Shown here: positions 1 to 5,395 of the stretch, one piece after another | How positions within the stretch are numbered: the first letter of the stretch is position 1 | Layout: the number at the start of each line of letters is the position of its first letter | From: Bacteroidota bacterium | Lineage (GTDB): Bacteria > Bacteroidota > Ignavibacteria > UBA10030 > UBA8401 | Direction of reading: 5' to 3' | Length of the DNA: 7,001 bases | Assembly (NCBI GenBank): GCA_030824295.1 | Contig: JAVBYA010000253.1 | Location: 1 to 7,001 of the forward strand | The notes under the pieces: generated by a model | The model's database searches: none | Seen by the model: only the letters and a program-made list of their open reading frames with translations | What the model was told of the DNA's origin: nothing | Program-made: the position numbers and the translations under genes

Positions 1-841
1 TGCCGATCTTCATGGTGACCACATGGTTCGTTACCGGTGCCGTGCCGTGGTTCTTCACGATGACATTCACGATGAACGGCTTCCCCGGCTGCAGCAGTGA
101 AGGGGGGATCTCCATCCGTTCAACAGAGACATTCTCTCCCGGTTCGCGGGCGACGGAGAGCATAAAGAAACGGACGGCAGGTTCGAACAACCGTTCGGCG
201 CTCTGCGGAAGGTCCTGACCGGCGGTCAGCGTTGTGGCTTGTCCGTCCGTAAGGATGTAGACCTCTTTGTTGAAATTGCGGGACTGCTGCAGAAGGCGCG
301 CGGTGACGCGGAGTCCGTCTTCGATGGTCCGATGCCGTACATCCAGTACAGTCGCATCGATCAGTGCGATCAGCGCAGCGGGATCGCGGAGCGGTTCTTC
401 TGTGGTCGCCAAGGGAAGATCCGACAGACGGAGCAGATAGACTTCGTCATTCTCCTGGACCGTGGCGGCGATCTCCCGCGCTTTTTGTTGCGCCTGAGCG
501 AGGTATGCTCCCTGTTCGTTATGCAGTTCCATGCTGGCGGTATTGTCCAGCAGGATGACAAGTGTCGAAGAGGCGCGCGACGTTGCAGTGCCGAAGGTCC
601 CTTGTAACGCGGGACGGGAGAAAGCGAGAACGATGAGGATGATCAGCAGGGTGCGGAGAGCCAACAGGAGCCACTGACGGACCTTGATTCGGCGGATCTT
701 GTTCTTGTTCAGTTCCTTCAGAAAGGTGAGCGTGCTGAACTCGATGGTCCGGAGTTTCCGTACATTGAAGAGGTGGATCAGGATCGGGATCGCCGCTGCC
801 GCCAGACCGAAGAGGACAAAAGGATTGAGGAACGTCATCAT
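1..841 (-). CDS. BatA-like N-terminal double-TM anchor plus VWA domain protein (3' end outside window)
   Basis: The reading frame is open for 280 codons from ATG at 841 to the left edge, so the C-terminus is missing. Residues 5-26 (LNPFVLFGLAAAAIPILIHLF) and about 57-75 (after the basic stretch KNKIRRIKVRQ) form the two membrane segments of the BatA N-terminal domain. A von Willebrand A domain follows at about 90-235. Its metal site (MIDAS) reads D99-N-T-A-S103, a DxSxS variant with Thr for the first Ser, and the later Asp is D199 in YILTDG. Residues from about 243 (SLLQPGKPFIVNVIVKNHG) look like a CARDB-type beta-sandwich. Known relatives in Bacteroidota-like bacteria are inner-membrane proteins with a large periplasmic part, about 650-700 residues, often near MoxR ATPase and Bat genes; their exact role is unsettled. 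The start is chosen because MMTFLNPF matches the usual family start; ATG at 838 is equally possible. There is no Shine-Dalgarno sequence, since the upstream tRNA ends 4 bases away. Confidence 0.9.
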   Translation of the reverse strand, partial: MMTFLNPFVLFGLAAAAIPILIHLFNVRKLRTIEFSTLTFLKELNKNKIRRIKVRQWLLLALRTLLIILIVLAFSRPALQGTFGTATSRASSTLVILLDNTASMELHNEQGAYLAQAQQKAREIAATVQENDEVYLLRLSDLPLATTEEPLRDPAALIALIDATVLDVRHRTIEDGLRVTARLLQQSRNFNKEVYILTDGQATTLTAGQDLPQSAERLFEPAVRFFMLSVAREPGENVSVERMEIPPSLLQPGKPFIVNVIVKNHGTAPVTNHVVTMKIG

Positions 842-845
842 TGTG

Positions 846-928
846 TGCCGAGGAAGGGATTTGAACCCTTAATGCCGTAAGGCGCTGGCTTCTAAGACCA
901 GTGTGTCTGCCAATTCCACCACCTCGGC
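846..928 (-). tRNA. tRNA-Leu, anticodon TAG
   Basis: Read on the minus strand, the acceptor strands GCCGAGG and CCTCGGC pair perfectly. The D-arm contains GTGGAATTGGCAGACAC. The anticodon stem CTGGT/GCCAG (one T-G pair) encloses the loop CTTAGAA, giving anticodon TAG, which reads CUA and probably CUG leucine codons. A long class II variable arm (stem GCC/GGC) and the T-arm AAGGG-TTCAAAT-CCCTT follow. The long variable arm agrees with leucine identity. The discriminator base is A. The next bases are CAC, so CCA is not encoded and must be added by nucleotidyltransferase. The 3' end lies 4 bases before the start codon of the downstream VWA gene on the same strand, so the two are probably co-transcribed. 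Confidence 0.96.
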
Positions 929-930
929 GG

Positions 931-973
931 TGGTACATGTTTTTTTCTTGCGGTGTTTCGAACCCGACGTGAT
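931..973. repeat. 43-base imperfect direct repeat, copy 1
   Basis: This stretch and 998-1040 align without gaps over 43 bases with 35 identities, a period of 67 bases. The best conserved blocks are TGGTACAT, TTTCTTGCGG and TTC(G/A)AACCCGACG. Copy 1 directly abuts the 5' end of the tRNA-Leu gene. Read on the minus strand it gives GTCGGGTTCGAAACACCGC, which resembles a tRNA T-arm, followed by an A-rich stretch. It could be a degenerate tRNA-derived duplication or one of two tandem upstream regulatory elements for the tRNA. Confidence 0.7.
934..962 (-). promoter_or_regulatory. Weak -35/-10-like pair next to tRNA-Leu
   Basis: On the minus strand TTCGAA (957-962) and CATGTA (934-939) are separated by 17 bases. 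The equivalent bases in the second repeat copy are TTTGAA (1024-1029) and TATGTA (1001-1006), also 17 apart. Conservation of both hexamers and the spacing is what suggests promoters. The match to consensus is only partial. Initiation from copy 1 would fall at about the first base of the tRNA, which would leave no 5' leader, so the copy 2 element would be the more conventional start. Confidence 0.25.
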
Positions 974-997
974 GTCCCGCTCAATACCATGGCTCGG

Positions 998-1040
998 TGG
1001 TACATATATATTTCTTGCGGTACTTCAAACCCGACGGTAT
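998..1040. repeat. 43-base imperfect direct repeat, copy 2
   Basis: This is the second copy of the element at 931-973, with 8 mismatches. It differs mainly in the A/T run (ATATATA instead of GTTTTTT) and in TACTTCAA against TGTTTCGA. It is preceded by CTCGG, which echoes the tRNA acceptor strand CCTCGGC next to copy 1, so the duplicated unit may have included the tRNA end. The 10-mer TTTCTTGCGG occurs a third time at 1134-1143 and TGGTACAT a third time at 1158-1165, but these two are not in the same order as in copies 1 and 2. Confidence 0.7.
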
Positions 1041-1080
1041 GCAGAAAATCCTTCTCTGCATGCGAATCGTTGAATATCCT

Positions 1081-1086
1081 TATAAT
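1081..1086 (+). promoter_or_regulatory. Candidate -10 box (TATAAT) upstream of sensor kinase
   Basis: A perfect TATAAT lies in an AT-rich patch (TTATAATATACG), 87 bases before the kinase start codon. No convincing -35 hexamer sits 16-18 bases upstream, so this could be chance in AT-rich DNA. It is the best promoter-like hexamer on the plus strand between the tRNA and the kinase. Confidence 0.25.
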
Positions 1087-1173
1087 ATACGAAAGGGGGA
1101 CTTCTTCTCCAAAATCCACCGATCGGTTTGGTTTTTCTTGCGGAATGCGCTCAGTTCTGGTACATTGGGTCAC

Positions 1174-4100
1174 ATGAAAATGCTTTTTCTCATCCTTTTC
1201 CTTCCGCTGACGCTTGCGGCACAAACCGTTGCGGTGAAGCACCTGACCATCAACGAAGGTCTGTCGCAGAACTATATCTTTTCCATCCATCAGGATACCA
1301 AAGGATTCCTCTGGTTCGGAACGAAGGATGGGCTAAACCGGTATGACGGGTATTCCTTTCAGATCTACCGGAAAGACAATGCTGATACACTCTCGCTTTC
1401 GGATAATACGGTCACCGCATTGCACCGTACCGGCGATTCGCTCTGGATCGGGACAGCGGCCGGGGGCGTGCTCTGTTTCGATCAGCGGCGGCGGGAATTC
1501 CACCGGCTGCAGCATCCCTTCGCCGACCTGGCGCCGCTCACCAGCAATCAGATCAATGCTCTATATGCAACGGCGGACGGCCGATTGTTCATCGGCACGG
1601 CCGGTTCCGGACTCTTCATCTATTCCATACAACATAACGAATGGAAGAACGTGAGGTCGGATTCATCCTCTCTGAACAGTCTCTCCAGCGATCATGTGAC
1701 CGACATAACGCAGGACCGTGAAGGGAATCTGTGGGTGGCGGCGAATGGATTGAACATCATCCGGCCGAATGGAAGCGTGGAACGGCTGGAACGCGGTCCG
1801 GAGGATCCGGGCATGCCGGGGATCAACCGCATCAGCAATCTGTACTGTGATCCGCTCGGAAGGATCTGGGTGAGCTACCGGCTCGGCATCGATCTGTACA
1901 CCGGCAGGGAACGGCGGCGGATCGTTACCGCAACGGAGGAGAACGATCACTTTTGGTGCGGCAAGGTCCGCCGCGCATCGGATGGAACATTCTGGAGTAC
2001 GTCGGCGCACCATCTTCTCCGGATCGATCCGCGGACCCTCGAACCGCAGGCCGTGGCAGAGTTCACCGAGCAGCGCATCTCCGGCGGATTCATCATCGAC
2101 CGGTCCGACAATATCTGGATCGGCACGGCCGGTTGGGGCGCCATCATGTACAATCCCCGCACGGCGATGTTCGGTAAACAACCGGGGAACTTTCTGGAAC
2201 ACCTCTTCGGCGAGTCGTACGGCAGGATCCGCAATTCCCTCCGCCGCGGTGTCGATATGAGCATCTTCGATCCAATGCACCGCGGGAACGAGTTCCGCAT
2301 TCCCTTCAGAGCGACGAACGGCGACCTGTTCATCGCATCGTCCGATGCCCATATCTTCCGGATCCAGCCGAGCGGAGCGATCACCTTCCATACCCTTGTG
2401 CCCGAGCGGACTCCGGACCGGAAGGCGTATTCCGCCACCATGTTCTTCGAAGACAGCGCGCACACGGTCTGGATCGTCCGCAACAGCGGCATCACCCGGT
2501 TCTTCGATCTGCCGGAACTGCATGACCACATACCGCTCTACCCGGACCGGGATGCGGCGGCGAACTCTTCCGGTTATACGGATATCTCCGCTGTGACGGT
2601 CACACGGGACGGGCAGTACTGGTTCGGAACGCCGTCGAACGGACTGCTGCAGTACGATCCGAAACGGGGTACCAAACGATGGCATCGGTACCGTGAGTTC
2701 GATACGGCATCCGTCAGTCACAATCACATCCTCTGCATCGTTGAGGATCCGCATGAACCGGGACGCTTCCTGTGGATCGGTACGGATGGCGGCGGGTTGA
2801 ACCGGTTCGACCGTAAAACAGAACAATTCACCAGTTTCACGGAGCGGGACGGTTTCCCGAACAACACCGTCTACGGCATTCTGACCGATGAACGGAAGAC
2901 CTTTTGGATCAGCACCAACAAAGGGATCGTGAACTTCAACCCTGCCACCCATGCTATGCGTATGTACGATGTGTATGACGGTCTGCAGAGCAATGAGTTC
3001 AATCGGAAGGAATTCTACCGCGGTCCGGACGGTACGATGTACTTCGGCGGCGTCAGCGGATTCAATGCATTCCATCCGGAACAGATCGGTATGAACAGTG
3101 CTGCGCCGACGGTGGTCTTCACGGACCTGCGGCTGTTCAACCGGAGCATCCCGTTCAAAGGGGATTCGTCCATTTTGCGGCAGCCGGCAGAATTCACGGA
3201 TTCACTGGTGTTGAACTACTCGGACAATGTGGTCACATTCGAGTTCGCCGCGTTGGAATACACCGCATCAGCGAAGAACCGCTTCGCCTACATGCTGGAA
3301 GGTTTCGATGCGGATTGGATCCTCAACCGGACCTCCCGCACAGCCACCTATACGAATATCGATCCCGGGTCGTACCGGTTCCTGGTGAAAGCAGCGAACG
3401 GAGATGGTGTATGGAATGAAACGCCGACGGCGTTGACGTTGATCGTCCGACCGCCGTTCTGGCGCACATGGTGGTTCCTTTCCCTTGTCGTGGTGTTGTT
3501 CCTCTCTGTCGGCCCGATCATCTATTATATACGCGTGTCAGAACTGAAACGGGACCAGTCCCGTCAGCAGGAGATCTCGCGATTGCTCATTCAAAGCCAG
3601 GAAGGGGAGCGGAAGCGCATCGCGCAGGAGATGCACGATTCGCTGGGGCAGGAACTGCTGGTGATCAAGAACCGGGCGTTGATGGGACTGAAGACCGTAC
3701 CGGCAGAATCAAAGGAAAAACGGCAGCTGGAGCAGATCTCGGAAGGGGCGACCGCCATTCTGAAACTTGTCCGCTCCATGTCCCATTCCCTGCGTCCCCC
3801 GGAATTGGACCGTCTTGGAGTTACGGAAACGATCCGATCCATACTGGGGAATGTGCGGGAGGCGTATGGGATGACGCTGAATGCAGAACTGGATGAGATC
3901 GACGGACTGGTCGCTCAGGAGAACGAGATCAACATCATCCGAATATTGCAGGAATCTCTGAGTAACATCGAGAAGCATTCGGGGGCGACCTCCATCGATC
4001 TGCGCGTCGTTGTCATGAACGGAACGATCTGCATCACCGTGAAGGATAACGGAAAAGGATATTCCAAAGACTCCGTCCACTACGGTATCGGATTGGCGGG

Positions 4101-4206
4101 AATCACCGAAAGAGTACGTATATTGAACGGTTCACTCAGTATCGAATCCGGAACCGGTTCCGGAACGACCGTTACCGTCATCATCCCTATTCAGCCACGC
4201 GCATGA
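1174..4206 (+). CDS. Sensor histidine kinase: periplasmic double propeller (Reg_prop), Y_Y_Y, TM, HisKA_3, HATPase_c
   Basis: The protein has 1010 residues. The start at 1174 is chosen because it gives a signal peptide (MKMLFLILFLPLTLAAQ); the frame stays open upstream to 997, but that extension has no secretion signal. No clear Shine-Dalgarno sequence is visible. Propeller blades carry the motif (L/I)WxGT..G(L/I) with the aromatic residue at about 47, 91, 139, 187, 232, 274, 315, 386, 433, 483, 534, 578 and 623. These 13 blades, with a possible closing fourteenth, fit two seven-bladed propellers. A Y_Y_Y domain (about 690-757) precedes one membrane helix (766-786) and a short coiled coil. 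The HPK7 H-box ERKRIAQEMHDSLGQ carries the phosphorylated H821. The ATPase domain has N931 in QESLSNIEKHSG, D958-N-G-K-G and Y970-GIGLAGI. All catalytic motifs look intact. It should sense a periplasmic signal, autophosphorylate in the cytoplasm and signal to the overlapping regulator. Unlike hybrid HTCS proteins it has no fused receiver or DNA-binding domain. The ligand is unknown. Confidence 0.95.
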   Translation: MKMLFLILFLPLTLAAQTVAVKHLTINEGLSQNYIFSIHQDTKGFLWFGTKDGLNRYDGYSFQIYRKDNADTLSLSDNTVTALHRTGDSLWIGTAAGGVLCFDQRRREFHRLQHPFADLAPLTSNQINALYATADGRLFIGTAGSGLFIYSIQHNEWKNVRSDSSSLNSLSSDHVTDITQDREGNLWVAANGLNIIRPNGSVERLERGPEDPGMPGINRISNLYCDPLGRIWVSYRLGIDLYTGRERRRIVTATEENDHFWCGKVRRASDGTFWSTSAHHLLRIDPRTLEPQAVAEFTEQRISGGFIIDRSDNIWIGTAGWGAIMYNPRTAMFGKQPGNFLEHLFGESYGRIRNSLRRGVDMSIFDPMHRGNEFRIPFRATNGDLFIASSDAHIFRIQPSGAITFHTLVPERTPDRKAYSATMFFEDSAHTVWIVRNSGITRFFDLPELHDHIPLYPDRDAAANSSGYTDISAVTVTRDGQYWFGTPSNGLLQYDPKRGTKRWHRYREFDTASVSHNHILCIVEDPHEPGRFLWIGTDGGGLNRFDRKTEQFTSFTERDGFPNNTVYGILTDERKTFWISTNKGIVNFNPATHAMRMYDVYDGLQSNEFNRKEFYRGPDGTMYFGGVSGFNAFHPEQIGMNSAAPTVVFTDLRLFNRSIPFKGDSSILRQPAEFTDSLVLNYSDNVVTFEFAALEYTASAKNRFAYMLEGFDADWILNRTSRTATYTNIDPGSYRFLVKAANGDGVWNETPTALTLIVRPPFWRTWWFLSLVVVLFLSVGPIIYYIRVSELKRDQSRQQEISRLLIQSQEGERKRIAQEMHDSLGQELLVIKNRALMGLKTVPAESKEKRQLEQISEGATAILKLVRSMSHSLRPPELDRLGVTETIRSILGNVREAYGMTLNAELDEIDGLVAQENEINIIRILQESLSNIEKHSGATSIDLRVVVMNGTICITVKDNGKGYSKDSVHYGIGLAGITERVRILNGSLSIESGTGSGTTVTVIIPIQPRA

Positions 4207-4865
4207 ATTCACCGCACTCCACACCCATCATCCTTGCCGACGACCACCCGCTCATGCGGAAGGGGCTCAAAGAGATGATCGAAGAAGAGGGGGGCTTCCG
4301 GATCGTTGCTGATGCCAACAACGGCGAGAGTGCCCTGGCACTCATCGAGCAGCACCGTCCTCTCATTGCCGTGCTGGATATCGATATGCCGAAACTGAGC
4401 GGCCTGGAGGTCGCAGCGGCGGTCAAAAAGGGGAAGATCCCTGTCCGGCTGATCATCCTCACCATGTATGATACCGAGAGCATGTTCACCAAAGCGATGG
4501 ACCTCGGAGTGATGGGGTATGTGCTGAAGGAGAGCGCCGCCACGGAGATCGTGGATGCACTGAAGAGCGTGCGGGAAGGGAAGCATTACATCACCCCGTC
4601 CATGACCGGCACGCTGGTGCGTCAGCGCAATGCATCGACAGCGTTCCGGTCCGAGGAGCAGCTGGCCCTCTCCCAACTGACGGCGGCCGAACGGAAGGTG
4701 CTCCGTCTCATCGGGCAGGACCTCTCCACGCGGCAGATCGCCGACACCCTGTTCGTCTCGCCCCGAACCATCGATACTCATCGTAACAATATCTGCCAGA
4801 AACTCGATCTGCACGGCGCCAGCGCTCTGCTGAAGTTCGCGCTCGAGCACAAACACCTGCTGTGA
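4203..4865 (+). CDS. Response regulator, NarL/FixJ (LuxR) family
   Basis: The 220-residue protein has the usual length for this family. The receiver domain (about 8-125) has the acidic pair D13-D14, the phospho-acceptor D59 in VLDIDMP, T87 in LTMYD and K109 in YVLKES. A LuxR-type helix-turn-helix lies at about 155-215, with LTAAERKVLRLIGQ and STRQIADTLFVSPRTIDTHR as its core. The start codon overlaps the kinase stop (ATGA at 4203-4206), indicating translational coupling and a cognate kinase-regulator pair. On phosphorylation, members of this family dimerise and bind short inverted or direct repeats. The TACGTA-type sites about 55-95 bases beyond its stop codon are the obvious candidate target. 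A G-C-rich hairpin follows the stop codon. Confidence 0.96.
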   Translation: MNSPHSTPIILADDHPLMRKGLKEMIEEEGGFRIVADANNGESALALIEQHRPLIAVLDIDMPKLSGLEVAAAVKKGKIPVRLIILTMYDTESMFTKAMDLGVMGYVLKESAATEIVDALKSVREGKHYITPSMTGTLVRQRNASTAFRSEEQLALSQLTAAERKVLRLIGQDLSTRQIADTLFVSPRTIDTHRNNICQKLDLHGASALLKFALEHKHLL

Positions 4866-4872
4866 CCATCCC

Positions 4873-4897
4873 GGTGCCGCGGGGATCCCCGCGCACC
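4873..4897 (+). terminator. GC-rich hairpin after response regulator, possible terminator
   Basis: Seven bases after the stop codon, GGTGC(C)GCGGGGA pairs with TCCCCGCGCACC, a strong stem with a one-base bulge and a minimal loop around GATC. No T-run follows (the next bases are CTTCCAATCC), so it is not a classical intrinsic terminator. It could instead attenuate transcription or protect the 3' end of the kinase-regulator mRNA. Confidence 0.5.
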
Positions 4898-4920
4898 CTT
4901 CCAATCCTGTCCGCCCACCT

Positions 4921-4940
4921 ACTACGTACCCCTACGTAGT
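4921..4940. promoter_or_regulatory. Perfect 8-bp-arm palindrome, probable regulator-binding site
   Basis: ACTACGTA and TACGTAGT are exact reverse complements separated by CCCC. Each arm contains a self-complementary TACGTA. This geometry is typical of a dimeric LuxR/NarL-family operator. The embedded TACCCCT also fits the TACYYMT heptamer described for E. coli NarL, though that resemblance may be chance. The site lies in the only sizeable gap between the response regulator and the receiver-only/surface-protein pair. Confidence 0.55.
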
Positions 4941-4960
4941 GAATTCCGTACCCCTGCGTA
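4925..4960 (+). promoter_or_regulatory. Tandem 14-base repeat with 22-base period, probable operator
   Basis: CGTACCCCTACGTA (4925-4938) and CGTACCCCTGCGTA (4947-4960) differ at one base. Similarity continues into the tails (GTGAATTC and TTCATTC). The 22-base period is about two helical turns, so the two sites face the same side of the DNA, as expected for cooperative binding. The first copy shares its bases with the palindrome at 4921-4940; the second copy has a weaker palindrome. The array ends 61 bases before the start codon at 5022, a normal place for an activator site. Confidence 0.55.
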
Positions 4961-5011
4961 TTCATTCCCGTCCTTTCGATCCCGTTATTGCATGTGCACA
5001 ATTCTGACAAC

Positions 5012-5018
5012 GGGGGAG
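5012..5018 (+). promoter_or_regulatory. Ribosome binding site of the receiver-only gene
   Basis: GGGGGAG is a good Shine-Dalgarno match and decides the start. It sits 3 bases before ATG 5022 and 9 bases before the in-frame ATG 5028, while the upstream ATG at 4992 has nothing comparable. The spacing suits 5028 slightly better than 5022, and both give nearly the same protein. Confidence 0.6.
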
Positions 5019-5021
5019 AGT

Positions 5022-5369
5022 ATGGACATGCGATACATGATCGTGGATGACAACGACGGCATGCGGGAGATGATCCGCAGTTCCGTCTGCACGGATGACG
5101 ATGCGGTGCTGGAATGTTCCGACGGTTCCGCCGCAGTGGATTCCTATGACCGGTTCCATCCGGATGTGGTATTGATGGATATCGAGATGAAGCAGATGGA
5201 CGGATTCACCGCAGCGGAACACATCTATACTAAGGATCCCAACGCCAGGATCATCTTCGTTTCAAGTCATAACACCTCCGCGTTCCGGCTGAAGGCCAAA
5301 AAACTCCGTTCCGTCGGATTCGTGCTCAAAGAGAATCTATCCGAATTACATTCGCTCATTCACCATTGA
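5022..5369 (+). CDS. Stand-alone receiver (REC) domain protein, no output domain
   Basis: The 115-residue protein is a single receiver domain. It has the acidic pair D9-D10 in MIVDDND, the phospho-acceptor D53 in VVLMDIEM, S81 in IIFVSSHN and K103 in GFVLKEN, so all active-site positions are filled. It resembles the receiver half of NarL-family regulators but stops right after the last helix, and the 24 bases to the next gene leave no room for a helix-turn-helix remnant. The start is 5022 (or 5028). It could take phosphate from the upstream kinase as a sink, connect to another phosphorelay, or act by protein contact, like CheY or Spo0F. It is tightly linked to the following secreted-protein gene, so it may help set that gene's expression or export. 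Function is inferred from domain content only. Confidence 0.9.
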   Translation: MDMRYMIVDDNDGMREMIRSSVCTDDDAVLECSDGSAAVDSYDRFHPDVVLMDIEMKQMDGFTAAEHIYTKDPNARIIFVSSHNTSAFRLKAKKLRSVGFVLKENLSELHSLIHH

Positions 5370-5381
5370 ACCCCCTTATAG

Positions 5382-5395
5382 ATGGAGACCTCCAT
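5382..5395 (+). promoter_or_regulatory. Inverted repeat enclosing the ribosome binding site of the surface-protein gene
   Basis: ATGGAG-AC-CTCCAT is an exact inverted repeat. It contains the Shine-Dalgarno GGAG (5384-5387), 6 bases before ATG 5394, and its right arm ends on the first two bases of that start codon. In mRNA a short stem (ATGGA/TCCAT with loop GACC) could partly hide both. The left arm also begins with an in-frame ATG (5382), which would add METS to the protein. Confidence 0.4.

Noticed and set aside
519..938. Minus-strand frame reading through the tRNA (MYHRRGGGIGRHTGLRSQ...)
   Set aside because: This is the usual false translation of a tRNA-Leu gene and it overlaps the VWA gene in the wrong frame.
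997..1173. 59-residue N-terminal extension of the kinase from ATG 997
   Set aside because: The extension runs through the repeat copy at 998-1040, lacks a ribosome binding site, and would bury the signal peptide that starts at 1174.
1663..3075. Long open frame of 470 codons on the minus strand inside the kinase gene
   Set aside because: It is antisense to a clear kinase with intact motifs. The product is rich in Arg, Asp and Val with no recognisable domain, typical of a GC-rich shadow frame.
4147..4164. 18-base perfect palindrome TCCGGAACCGGTTCCGGA near the end of the kinase gene
   Set aside because: It encodes the Ser-Gly-Thr-Gly-Ser-Gly turn of the ATPase domain G2 region in the correct frame, so codon choice explains it. 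It is probably not a regulatory site or terminator.
4921..4967. Possible CRISPR-like repeat array
   Set aside because: There are only two copies, the unit is 14-22 bases, and no unique spacers of constant length separate them. A transcription-factor site explains it better.
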